The translations under genes were made by a program, and so were the position numbers. A stretch of 64,000 bases of DNA from an uncultured Bacteroidales bacterium (lineage in GTDB: Bacteria > Bacteroidota > Bacteroidia > Bacteroidales > UBA4417), in NCBI GenBank assembly GCA_903879715.1, contig CAIRMR010000186.1, positions 62,001-126,000 on the forward strand, written 5' to 3'. Below, piece after piece: positions 17,878 to 26,799 of this stretch; within the stretch, counting starts at the first letter, position 1, and each line of letters opens with the position of its first letter. The notes beneath the pieces are model-generated. The model worked only from the letters and a program-made list of their open reading frames with translations, did not search any database and had not been told where the DNA came from.

Positions 17878-20800
17878 ATGACCAGGAAAGCCATTTATTT
17901 AGGAAAAGCTGAGATTAACACCAACAAGCCTCAGGTTGAGGGCCGGTTTGTGGAAATAGAAAACGAGAAATTCTACAAAATCAGCAACTACAACCAGATG
18001 CCGGATTTCTTTATGACTATTGTTAGCGATTCCGATCACTGGATGTATATTTCGAGCAATGGTTCTCTGTCAGCCGGAAGGAAGGACCGTAACAACGCTC
18101 TGTTTCCGTATTATACCGTTGATAAAATTTATGATTACAGGGATATCACCGGAAGTAAAACAATACTGCTCGTCAGCAAAGATCAGAAAACATATTTATG
18201 GGAACCTTTTACCACCGAGTCGGAGAAAATATACAGCATACAAAGGAATATTTATAAAAACATTTACGGTAATAAAATCATTTTCGAAGAGATTAATGAT
18301 GACCTGGGTGTTGGCTTTCGGTATGGCTGGAACAACAGCGAAAAATTCGGGTTTGTAAAGAAGTCGGTCATCAGCAATCTCAATAGCGGTTCAGTAACCG
18401 TTGATGTACTCGACGGGATTAAGAATATACTGCCCAACGGCGTAGATTACGATTTTCAGAATGCGTTCAGTAATTTGCTTGATGCCTATAAAAAGTGCGA
18501 GTTACTCCCTGAATCAAAGCTTGGTTTGTATATGCTCAGCTCCATTCCCGTTGACCGGGCAGAGCCGAGTGAATCTCTTAAAGCAACATCGGTTTGGATG
18601 TGCGGACCCGAAAACAATGATGTAAAAATTCTGATTTCAAACCACCAGGTTGAAAATTTCAAAAAAGGACTTCCTGTTGAAACAGAAACTGATATCAGGG
18701 CCACTCGGGGTGCATACTATGTGAATGCGAGCCTTACTCTTGAAAAAGATACCAGCAAAGAATGGATGATTGTTGCTGAAATTAACCAGCAAAGCGGAGA
18801 TGTGGCAAACCTGGATCATGCCATAAAAACAACGAATAAGATAAAACAACTGGTTGAAGCCGATATTGAAAAAGGAACCTCAAACCTGAAGAAAATTGTT
18901 TCCAAAGCGGATGGAATGCAATTGAGTAACGACGTGTTAAGCTGTACCCGCCATTTCTCAAATACGCTTTTCAACGTGATGAGAGGTGGGATTTTTCCCA
19001 ATAATTACATTCTGGATAAACCTGACTTTGTGCTTTTTGTCGGGCAAATTAATAAAGACATAAGCGATAAATATACTACATGGCTGGATCGGTTGCCTGA
19101 AACATTCAGTTATATAGAACTACTGGGTCTGGCCGAAAAAACCACAGACCAGGATCTGATCAGGATTTGCTCCGAATATCTTCCTCTTACTTTCAGTCGC
19201 AGGCATGGTGATCCAAGCCGGCCTTGGAACCAGTTCTCGATAGAAACAAAAAATGAAGATGGCTCGGTAAAATTGAATTACCAGGGAAACTGGCGCGATA
19301 TTTTTCAAAACTGGGAAGCGCTCAGCCTTTCGTATCCTGAATTCCTGGAAGGTATGATCAGCAAATTTTTAAATGCCACAACCGCCGATGGTTATAATCC
19401 ATACCGTGTTACCCGCGAAGGTCTCGATTGGGAAAGCCCTGATCCGCACGACCCCTGGGCTTACATTGGCTACTGGGGCGACCACCAGATAATCTACCTC
19501 CAGAAGTTTCTCGAATTATCGGGTGAATTCCATCCGGGTACTCTTGATGCTTTATTGCGAAAGGAAATGTTTGTTTATGCCAATGTGCCTTACCGTATAA
19601 AATCATATTCCGAAATTGTTAAGAATCCAAAGGATACCATTGTTTTTGATTTCGGATTAAATGATAAAATTAAAGCGCTTACCCGGAAAACCGGTGCCGA
19701 TGGTGTTTTGTTGAGAGACGGGGAAAATGAAATATACAAGGTTAACCTTACCGAAAAAATTCTGGTCACTTTGCTTGCTAAGCTTAGCAACTTTATTCCC
19801 GAAGCTGGCATCTGGCTCAACACCCAACGTCCTGAATGGAACGATGCCAACAATGCCCTGGTAGGCAACGGTGTTTCGATGGTCACGCTTTGCTATTTAA
19901 GGCGCTTCCTTAAGTTCTGGACTGAAAGGTTTAATGAATCATCAAGCTATGAAATTCCCGTTTCCGAAGAAGTAGGAATCTTTTTCGATAAGATATTTAC
20001 TCTTTTTTCAGAAAATACCGCTCTGCTTGTAAGCGGTTTTTCAGATGCCGACAGGCGTCTTTTTGCAGATACCCTTGGGGAAGCCGGAAGCGATTACAGA
20101 AACACCGTTTACTCAACATCTTTCTCGGGCCGGAAAATGATGATCCAGGTAAAAGCTTTGGCTGAATTCACTCAACTCGCTTTGGAATATATGGATCAGT
20201 CCATTAAAGTTAACAAACGCGAAGATGGACTTTACCATTCGTATAACCTGATTTCGCTTTCCAGCCAGAGTGTGGCTATCCGCCATTTGTACGAAATGCT
20301 CGAAGGACAGGTTGCTGTGTTAAGTTCCGGTTATTTATCGGTTCAGGAAAGCCTGGATGTGCTTAACGCGTTAAAAGCTAGTAGTTTATTCCGGAAAGAT
20401 CAATATAGTTATCTGCTTTATCCCGACAGGCAATTACCTCTTTTTACACAGAAAAACAATATCCCTGACAGCAAGGTTAAATCTTCGAGATTGCTCAGCC
20501 AGTTGGTTGCCGATGCGGATACCTCTGTTTTAAGTGCTGATAATCTGGGTAACTTCCACTTTAACGGAACATTCCGTAATTCCGGAGTTCTGGAGAAAGC
20601 TTTAAATCAGCTGGAACCGAAGAGATATGCATCACTTCTTGCCAAAGAAAAGGAAACGATACTTGCAATTTATGAAGATCTTTTCGACCATCAATCCTTT
20701 ACCGGGCGTTCGGGTACATTTTATGGGTACGAAGGATTGGGAAGTATATACTGGCACATGGTTTCAAAATTGTTGATTGCAGCCCAGGAATGCTATTTTA

Positions 20801-21348
20801 AAGCTGTGTATGAAGGAGCCGATCCGGTAGTAATCGGTAAAATTAAAGATCATTATTTCGAAATTAAAGCGGGAATAGGCTTGAATAAATCACCTGATCT
20901 GTACGGTGCTTTTCCAACGGATGCTTATTCGCACACTCCCGGAAACGCGGGCGCTCAACAGCCCGGCATGACCGGACAGGTTAAAGAAGACTTCATATCG
21001 CGCTTAAGGGAATTGGGAATTCATGTACAGGATGGGGAAATTGTATTTCAATCCAGCTTATTGAATCCGGAAGAGTTATTGAACAATGAAAGCATTTTCG
21101 GGTATTTTGATCTGAAGGGAGAGCCTCAGCAAATAACCCTTGAACAAGCTCAGCTTGGATTTACTTTCTGCCAGGTTCCCATCGTTTACCGTTCGGCAAA
21201 CGAAGCTGAAACTTCTATCGCTTTCGCAGATGGGAAACAGATTATCATAAAAGGTCATACTATCGGTAAAGAAATAAGTTCCAAAATATTTCAGCGTACA
21301 GGAGATATTGTCCGGATAGACGTTTCGTTCAATGATTTTGTAAGGTAA
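17878..21348 (+). CDS. GH94-like (GH149/GH161-type) beta-1,3-glucan phosphorylase, cytoplasmic
   Basis: This 1156-residue protein has no signal peptide, so it acts in the cytoplasm. It starts with a beta-sandwich region (YISSNGSLSAGRKDRNNALFPYY) similar to inverting disaccharide phosphorylases. An alpha/alpha barrel follows (DIFQNWEALSLSYPEFLEG, GLDWESPDPHDPWAYIGYWGD). The motif PEWNDANNALVGNG resembles the GH94 catalytic WND, making Asp656 the probable general acid. At 1156 residues it is far longer than GH94 cellobiose phosphorylases (about 800) but matches the length I know for the GH149 and GH161 beta-1,3-glucan phosphorylases, which release glucose 1-phosphate. Both occur in Bacteroidota glucan loci. 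I cannot choose between them by eye. It is followed by a GPH transporter that could supply oligosaccharides. Confidence 0.75.
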   Translation: MTRKAIYLGKAEINTNKPQVEGRFVEIENEKFYKISNYNQMPDFFMTIVSDSDHWMYISSNGSLSAGRKDRNNALFPYYTVDKIYDYRDITGSKTILLVSKDQKTYLWEPFTTESEKIYSIQRNIYKNIYGNKIIFEEINDDLGVGFRYGWNNSEKFGFVKKSVISNLNSGSVTVDVLDGIKNILPNGVDYDFQNAFSNLLDAYKKCELLPESKLGLYMLSSIPVDRAEPSESLKATSVWMCGPENNDVKILISNHQVENFKKGLPVETETDIRATRGAYYVNASLTLEKDTSKEWMIVAEINQQSGDVANLDHAIKTTNKIKQLVEADIEKGTSNLKKIVSKADGMQLSNDVLSCTRHFSNTLFNVMRGGIFPNNYILDKPDFVLFVGQINKDISDKYTTWLDRLPETFSYIELLGLAEKTTDQDLIRICSEYLPLTFSRRHGDPSRPWNQFSIETKNEDGSVKLNYQGNWRDIFQNWEALSLSYPEFLEGMISKFLNATTADGYNPYRVTREGLDWESPDPHDPWAYIGYWGDHQIIYLQKFLELSGEFHPGTLDALLRKEMFVYANVPYRIKSYSEIVKNPKDTIVFDFGLNDKIKALTRKTGADGVLLRDGENEIYKVNLTEKILVTLLAKLSNFIPEAGIWLNTQRPEWNDANNALVGNGVSMVTLCYLRRFLKFWTERFNESSSYEIPVSEEVGIFFDKIFTLFSENTALLVSGFSDADRRLFADTLGEAGSDYRNTVYSTSFSGRKMMIQVKALAEFTQLALEYMDQSIKVNKREDGLYHSYNLISLSSQSVAIRHLYEMLEGQVAVLSSGYLSVQESLDVLNALKASSLFRKDQYSYLLYPDRQLPLFTQKNNIPDSKVKSSRLLSQLVADADTSVLSADNLGNFHFNGTFRNSGVLEKALNQLEPKRYASLLAKEKETILAIYEDLFDHQSFTGRSGTFYGYEGLGSIYWHMVSKLLIAAQECYFKAVYEGADPVVIGKIKDHYFEIKAGIGLNKSPDLYGAFPTDAYSHTPGNAGAQQPGMTGQVKEDFISRLRELGIHVQDGEIVFQSSLLNPEELLNNESIFGYFDLKGEPQQITLEQAQLGFTFCQVPIVYRSANEAETSIAFADGKQIIIKGHTIGKEISSKIFQRTGDIVRIDVSFNDFVR

Positions 21349-21549
21349 ATAATAGACATAAGATCCAAATTCCAAATTTCAACCCGCAACCCGCAAATCA
21401 CAAATTTTACCCTGAGCGACAGCAGCTGAGCGAAGCCAAAGACAGCCGAAGTGCACAAATCACAAATCAAACTAATAGTGAGTCAATAACCAATATTCAA
21501 CAACCAGGATTCAGTAACCCTCAACAAATAACCACAAACCCACAACTAT
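21349..21549. repeat. Low-complexity intergenic spacer with a dispersed CCCTGAGCG element
   Basis: This spacer of about 200 bases contains reiterated phrases such as AACCCGCAACCCGCAAATCACAAA. A 16-base string AATTTTACCCTGAGCG at 21403-21418 recurs exactly at 26739-26754. It looks like degenerate repeat debris with no coding content. Confidence 0.5.
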
Positions 21550-23031
21550 ATGGCACATTTCAAAACAGCTCCGGAAGATGTTGTTCCTTTTGGACAAAAA
21601 ATCGCATTTGGATCAGGAAACCTGGCAAACCAATTATTTCCGGCCGCCTTGGGCGTATTTATGATTATCCTGGTATTAGCCTTGAAGATGAATCCATTAC
21701 TGGCAGGTTTGCTGGCTGCGCTTCCGCGACTTATGGATGCCATTATTGATCCTATCATGGGATATATCTCTGACAATACCAGAACCCGCTGGGGCAGAAG
21801 AAAACCTTATATTTTCGTGGGAAGCATTATTACCGGATTGACTTTTATGGTTATGTGGCAACTTTATCCTGAAAACTCCCAGACTTATAATTTCTTTTAT
21901 TTTCTGGGGTTTTCGTTACTTTTTTATATTGGCTATACCATTTTTGCCGCTCCACTTATAGGTTTGGGTTATGAGATGAGCCCCGATTACCACGAGCGCA
22001 CCCGCCTGATGGCAGTTTCGCAGTGGATGGGACAAATTGCCTGGATGATTGCTCCCTGGTTTTGGGTGATAATATACAATCCCGCAGTGTACGCTTCAGC
22101 TCCCGAAGGTGCCAGAAACCTTTCGCTTTGGGTTGGAGCATTATGTCTACTGCTTGGAATAATGCCGGCACTTTTTTGCAAAGAAATGGTTCTGCCCGAT
22201 ATAATTCTTCAACCGGGCTCAAAAGGCAAATCTAAGTTGTCGCTGAAAGATCTTGCAGCCAATTCAAAGGAATTTATAATTGGAATAAAGCAGACCATCA
22301 CATGTAAGCCTTTTATGAAATTATGCGGGGCAACATTTTTTATCTTTAACGGATTTCAAACGATTGCTCAGTTTGCTTTTTTCATCATTATATTTTACCT
22401 GTTCAAAGGCGATACTACTGCCGCAGGACAATGGCCTGCATGGTTTGGCACAATCAGCGCTTTAGCTACTGCTCTTCTTGTTATTCCTGTCATAACTTTT
22501 ATTTCTCAAAAAGTGGGCAAGAAAAATGCTTTTATCATCTCTACTGTTATCTCAATGGTAGGATATTTGCTAAAATGGTGGGCTTTTAGTCCGGCGAATC
22601 CTTACCTGATGTTTTTGCCGTTGCCTTTAATCTCGTTTGGCATCGGGGGCTTGTTTACTTTAATGATGTCGATGACAGCCGATGTTTGCGATATTGATGA
22701 ACTGAATAATGGCACCCGCCGCGAAGCTATGTTTGGCGCGGTTTACTGGTGGATGGTTAAACTTGGAACTGCCATGGCATTACTTATGAGCGGAGCTGTT
22801 TTAAACTGGGTCGGATTTGATCAGAATGTTACTGTGCAGTCACCGCAAGCAATTACAAACCTGCGTATTGCCGATATCTCCATCCCTATAATAACTGGTT
22901 TAATTGCTATCGTAATTATCTGGAAATATGATGTAACAGAGCTAAAAGCCCATGAAATCAGGGAGGCCCTGAAAGTACGTCGCGCGGAGATTCTTAGTCA
23001 GGATGTGATTGAAAATGTAAGTACATCATAA
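21550..23031 (+). CDS. GPH-family (MFS) sugar:cation symporter
   Basis: This 493-residue inner membrane protein has about 12 hydrophobic helices. The GPH/MelB-type signature LPRLMDAIIDPIMGYISDNTRTRWGRRKPYIF marks the first helix pair and the loop after it, with the Asp residues that usually bind the cation. It most likely carries periplasmic glucose or beta-gluco-oligosaccharides into the cytoplasm for the adjacent phosphorylase. The stop lies 37 bases before the next gene's preferred start. A second GPH transporter (25113) shares the locus, suggesting that different oligomer sizes are handled; that split is inference. Confidence 0.88.
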   Translation: MAHFKTAPEDVVPFGQKIAFGSGNLANQLFPAALGVFMIILVLALKMNPLLAGLLAALPRLMDAIIDPIMGYISDNTRTRWGRRKPYIFVGSIITGLTFMVMWQLYPENSQTYNFFYFLGFSLLFYIGYTIFAAPLIGLGYEMSPDYHERTRLMAVSQWMGQIAWMIAPWFWVIIYNPAVYASAPEGARNLSLWVGALCLLLGIMPALFCKEMVLPDIILQPGSKGKSKLSLKDLAANSKEFIIGIKQTITCKPFMKLCGATFFIFNGFQTIAQFAFFIIIFYLFKGDTTAAGQWPAWFGTISALATALLVIPVITFISQKVGKKNAFIISTVISMVGYLLKWWAFSPANPYLMFLPLPLISFGIGGLFTLMMSMTADVCDIDELNNGTRREAMFGAVYWWMVKLGTAMALLMSGAVLNWVGFDQNVTVQSPQAITNLRIADISIPIITGLIAIVIIWKYDVTELKAHEIREALKVRRAEILSQDVIENVSTS

Positions 23032-23068
23032 AAAAATGGACCAGAGTAACAACATTAAATTAAACCGC

Positions 23069-24082
23069 ATGAAAAAACTATTTGCATTAGTTCTCTTAGC
23101 TTTCATTTTCATTTTAAATCCGGGAAAAGCAAAAGCTGATAAAGTTACCATCTCCGGCCGGCAGATTTTTGTAAATGGTTCCCCTTACACGATTAAAGGG
23201 ATATGCTACAATCCTGTGCCCAAGTACACAGATAAAGTAAGTTTTAGCAATTTGACCGAAGATCTGGCCCTGATGAAAGAGGCTGGGATAAACACTATAA
23301 GGGTCTATTCCCCGATAGCAGATAAAGCAGTACTCGATGAGATAAATGCAGCAGGGATAAAGGTTATAATGGGCTTTGGATACAACCAGGATGGGAAATA
23401 TGATATTCTTTCGGGATCATTTATCAATTATGTAAATACCTATAAAAATCATGGGGCAATACTATTATGGGAACTTGGTAATGAATATAACTACCATGCT
23501 GAGTGGTTCGAAGGTGATATTCAAATCTGGTACCGGGCATTAAATAATGCTGTAGAAATGATTCATAAAACTGATCTTGATCATCCGGTTTCTACCGCTT
23601 GCGGAGGGCTTCCCGATGCGAACACGCTTTCGGCTTGCCCGAATGTAGATGTGTGGGGAATGAATGTTTACTCCTGGGACAATCCGGAGGGTATTTTTTC
23701 GGATTGGAGTACGCAAAGTTCAAAACCTATGTACTTGTCAGAAACCGGAGCCGACAGTTATATGACCTTAAAAGCGAATGGCTATGAGCAGGGCGAAAAT
23801 CAAAAAGCGCAGGCTGATGCTACCAGTAAAATTTTGGAGAGTGTTTTTGCGCATCCGGATATTTGTTCAGGTGTTACCTTATTCGAATTTGCTGACGAAT
23901 GGTGGAAAGCAGGCGATAGCAAAACACATGATCAGGGAGGATGTGCTCCGAACAGTTGCGGCGTTCCCTACGATGGTGCCGCCAATGAAGAGTATTGGGG
24001 TATATTAACAACTGAAAGAAATAAGAAAATGGCTTTCCAAATAGTGAAAGAAAAATACTTGAGCTTAGTCAAATCAGAGTAG
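23069..24082 (+). CDS. Secreted TIM-barrel (clan GH-A-like) glycoside hydrolase, family uncertain
   Basis: This protein has about 337 residues. The ATG at 23069 gives a good signal peptide (MKKLFALVLLAFIFILNPGKAKA); an ATG at 23036 would add 11 polar residues. A single TIM-barrel domain shows IKGICYNPVPKY, MKEAGINTIRVYSP and LLWELGNEYNY, where the Glu of GNE is the likely acid/base. YLSETGADSY carries a likely nucleophile Glu, and LFEFADEWWKAG follows. This is the clan GH-A layout, close to the GH2 C-terminal barrel and to glucanosyltransferase-like proteins (GH72/GH17 style), but without accessory domains. I cannot assign a family. In context it may hydrolyse or transglycosylate beta-glucan oligomers in the periplasm. 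Confidence 0.7.
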   Translation: MKKLFALVLLAFIFILNPGKAKADKVTISGRQIFVNGSPYTIKGICYNPVPKYTDKVSFSNLTEDLALMKEAGINTIRVYSPIADKAVLDEINAAGIKVIMGFGYNQDGKYDILSGSFINYVNTYKNHGAILLWELGNEYNYHAEWFEGDIQIWYRALNNAVEMIHKTDLDHPVSTACGGLPDANTLSACPNVDVWGMNVYSWDNPEGIFSDWSTQSSKPMYLSETGADSYMTLKANGYEQGENQKAQADATSKILESVFAHPDICSGVTLFEFADEWWKAGDSKTHDQGGCAPNSCGVPYDGAANEEYWGILTTERNKKMAFQIVKEKYLSLVKSE

Positions 24083-24102
24083 CATTAATCAATACGGGAA
24101 TA

Positions 24103-25062
24103 ATGAAAAGAAATGTCTTGTTTTTGCTGTTAATTTTACCATTAGTTGCAAGTAGTCAGCTCAAAAAAAAACCAATAATGACCCATGAACTGAAAAATAA
24201 GAACCTGGAAATTCAAATTGATTTGCCCTTGGCAAATTATGACTTTTCAAGATTTGACTGGACCGGTAAAATTGTTTCTGTGAAATACAAAGGTATTTAT
24301 ATCACAAGCCTTGAAAATACCGATATTGAAGATGATAACAAGCACGGTAAAGGTTTATACAACGAATTTGGTATTGAAGCGGTCGTAGGTTATGATGATA
24401 TTAAGGAAGGTGAATGGTTTCATAAAATTGGTGTTGGCTTACTGAAAAAAGATAAGCAGGGATATTTATTTAGCAGGAATTATGATATTCAGCCTGCCGA
24501 ATTTAAGGTTGCAGATAAAAAGGATAAATTAATAATCAGCTGTAAGTCGCAGAGCGTTAATGGTTATTCTTATGTTTTGAAAAAAGAAATTGAATTACTT
24601 GAAAGCGGTTTTATTATTAAATATCATTTAAAAAATACAGGCAGCAAAACAATTAAGACCAATGAATATGTCCATAATTTTTTAGCTGTCAACAAAGAAC
24701 TCATAGGCAGTGATTATATTTTAAAATTTCCTTTCCGAATTAAGCCTGAGCTGTTTGAAGGGAATGTTAATCCGGAAGGGAAAGTTGAAATTGGTCAAAA
24801 GGAAATTACATTTAATAGTACACCTGATAAACAATTCTTTTTCAGCAACCTTTCCGGCAACGAAAGTATAGAAGCGGCCTGGGAATTGATAAATACTAAA
24901 AATAAAATCGGAATCAGTGAAACCGGCAGCTTTAAAACAGCTAAAGTGAATGTTTGGGGATGGAAACATGTTGTCAGCCCGGAGTTATTCTTCGACATAA
25001 ATGTTGAACCTGGTAAGGAAATAGAATGGTCCAGAACGTATAAAGTATTTGAAATTGATTGA
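24103..25062 (+). CDS. Secreted galactose-mutarotase-like (aldose epimerase fold) protein
   Basis: This 319-residue protein has a signal peptide (LFLLLILPLVASSQ). The rest reads as a beta-sandwich of the mutarotase superfamily: FDWTGKIVSVKYKG, NEFGIEAVVGYDDIKEGEWFHKIGVGLL, TNEYVHNFLAVN and NVWGWKHVVSPELFFDINVEPGKEI. The TNEYVHNF segment carries the histidine expected in such folds. I do not recognise it as a classic GalM. It may interconvert sugar anomers released in the periplasm or be a catalytically silent binding protein. It lies 20 bases after the TIM-barrel hydrolase, in the same operon. Confidence 0.6.
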   Translation: MKRNVLFLLLILPLVASSQLKKKPIMTHELKNKNLEIQIDLPLANYDFSRFDWTGKIVSVKYKGIYITSLENTDIEDDNKHGKGLYNEFGIEAVVGYDDIKEGEWFHKIGVGLLKKDKQGYLFSRNYDIQPAEFKVADKKDKLIISCKSQSVNGYSYVLKKEIELLESGFIIKYHLKNTGSKTIKTNEYVHNFLAVNKELIGSDYILKFPFRIKPELFEGNVNPEGKVEIGQKEITFNSTPDKQFFFSNLSGNESIEAAWELINTKNKIGISETGSFKTAKVNVWGWKHVVSPELFFDINVEPGKEIEWSRTYKVFEID

Positions 25063-25112
25063 GGAAGTGTAACAATACCGGCAAATAGATCTGGAAAGAA
25101 TTAAAAATTAAG

Positions 25113-26588
25113 ATGATGGAAAAGATAACCCTGAATTTAAGTGTAAAGGAAAAAATTGGTTACAGTTTGGGCGATACCGCATCTCACTTTGTATGGGATA
25201 TGGTTGGATTCTGGCTCTTGTTTTTCTATACCGATGTATATGGGATTTCTGCGGCAGCTGCCGGGACAATTATGTTGGTTGCACGTTTCTGGGATGCGGG
25301 CATCGACCCTGTGATTGGCATATTATCCGACAGGACCAACACCCGCTGGGGGAAATTCCGCCCTTATATATTATTTGGTGCTATTCCTTATGCAGTTATA
25401 GCTGTTTTGGCCTTTTCTACTCCTCACTTAGGCGAAACAGGAAAAATTGTATATGCCGTAGCAACGTATGTACTTTTGATGACTGCCTATGCTTCTGTAA
25501 ACTTACCATTTTCAGCTTTAGGAGCAGTTATGACAGATGATACATACGAGCGTGCAGGATTAAATACCTACCGGTTTATTGCTGGGTTTACTGGTCAGTT
25601 TATTGTGAGTGGACTAGCTCTGACACTAGTTAGCTTTTTAGGAAAAGGAAATCAAGCGCAAGGATTTCAGTACACGGTTATGTTGTTTGCAGGGTTAAGT
25701 TTAGTGTTCTTTTTTATCACTTTTCAAACCACTAAAGAGCGGGTTAAACCTCCAAAAGCGCAGCAAAATTCGATAAAAGAAGATTTCGGGAACTTGTTCA
25801 AAAATAAAGCATGGGTTATTCTGGCGATAGTAGGTATTGTTTCTTTTGTGATGTTTGCCATGCAGAATGCGGCAATTGCCTATTATTTTAAATACTACCT
25901 TGGGAGTGAAGGTAATGAACCGTTTAGTAAAGCCTGGACTTTATTAAAAGAAGGCCAATTGTTAGATAAAATTAAAACTTTAAATAGTGAAGGAAATCTG
26001 TATAATACATTTCAACATTTACTTAATGATGTTCAGTTGTTTAACATTCTTGGTACAATCGCATTAATTGTTGCCTTGCCTCTCTCAAAACCACTGGCCA
26101 AAAGGTTCGGAAATAAAAATGTATTTATAGCCAGTTCATTGATTTCTGGGTTATTTTTTATGCTCATCTACTTGCCTGGGGTTACTGATCTTACTACGAT
26201 TTACGTATTTAATATCATCGCAAAAATGGCTTATGCGCCTGCAGTCCCATTACTCTGGACCATGATTGCCGATTCAGCCGATTATGGCGAATGGACAACC
26301 GGACGGCGGGCTACCGGGTTGTATTTTTCGGCTGCGGTATTTGCTCAAAAAGCAGGCTGGGGTATCGGTGCCGCCATAGCAGGTTGGATATTAGCAGCTT
26401 CGGGCTTTGTAGCTAATATTGTACAAAACGATACTGCCATTACAGGAATAAAACTGCTGGTATCTGTTATTCCCGGTATTTTATACATGTCGTGTGCCAT
26501 CTTTATGATCTTTTACAAGATTGACGCTAAAACCACTACCTTGATGAAGCAAGAGTTGGATGCCAGAAGAGCAAAAGAGAATGAATAG
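25113..26588 (+). CDS. Second GPH-family (MelB-like) sugar:cation symporter
   Basis: This 491-residue inner membrane protein has about 12 helices. N-terminal motifs are KEKIGYSLGDTASHFVWD and ARFWDAGIDPVIGILSDRTNTRWGKFRPYI, the canonical GPH signature with the RWGKFRP loop. The C-terminal half has DSADYGEWTTGRRATGLYFS, also typical of MelB/YicJ-type transporters. It is similar in role to the transporter at 21550 but clearly divergent from it. It should import glucosides made by the periplasmic enzymes of this locus; the exact substrate is not visible. Confidence 0.9.
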   Translation: MMEKITLNLSVKEKIGYSLGDTASHFVWDMVGFWLLFFYTDVYGISAAAAGTIMLVARFWDAGIDPVIGILSDRTNTRWGKFRPYILFGAIPYAVIAVLAFSTPHLGETGKIVYAVATYVLLMTAYASVNLPFSALGAVMTDDTYERAGLNTYRFIAGFTGQFIVSGLALTLVSFLGKGNQAQGFQYTVMLFAGLSLVFFFITFQTTKERVKPPKAQQNSIKEDFGNLFKNKAWVILAIVGIVSFVMFAMQNAAIAYYFKYYLGSEGNEPFSKAWTLLKEGQLLDKIKTLNSEGNLYNTFQHLLNDVQLFNILGTIALIVALPLSKPLAKRFGNKNVFIASSLISGLFFMLIYLPGVTDLTTIYVFNIIAKMAYAPAVPLLWTMIADSADYGEWTTGRRATGLYFSAAVFAQKAGWGIGAAIAGWILAASGFVANIVQNDTAITGIKLLVSVIPGILYMSCAIFMIFYKIDAKTTTLMKQELDARRAKENE

Positions 26589-26692
26589 TGGTTAGTGAGA
26601 AGTTAATAGTTAATTGATAATAGTTATGTACACAGCTCATAAATACACCGTGTAACTTTTAGTGAAGAACTTCCTGGCAACAAATAACAAAA

Positions 26693-26741
26693 AACAAGTA
26701 ACAAGTAGCAAGTAACGAATAACGAATAACGAATAACGAAT
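26693..26741. repeat. Tandem heptanucleotide array (7 units)
   Basis: Seven consecutive 7-base units fill 49 bases: AACAAGT twice, AGCAAGT once, then AACGAAT four times. It lies in the 211-base gap before the GH3 gene, directly ahead of the CCCTGAGCG hairpin. A similar ACTAATA array occurs at 57991-58025. Confidence 0.8.
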
Positions 26742-26745
26742 TTTA

Positions 26746-26765
26746 CCCTGAGCGTAGTCGGAGGG
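26746..26765. repeat. Copy of a CCCTGAGCG...GAGGG palindromic intergenic element
   Basis: CCCTGAGCGTAGTCGGAGGG is an imperfect palindrome of the widespread CCTGAGC-GTCGAAGG type that occurs between genes in many bacteria. Related fragments occur at 21403-21418 and 57929-57953. Confidence 0.5.
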
Positions 26766-26799
26766 AACGAATAACCATTCCTTTTTTGTCATAACAACC

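Noticed and set aside
26693-26741. CRISPR array
   Set aside because: Units of 7 bases with no spacers and no cas genes; it is a simple tandem repeat.
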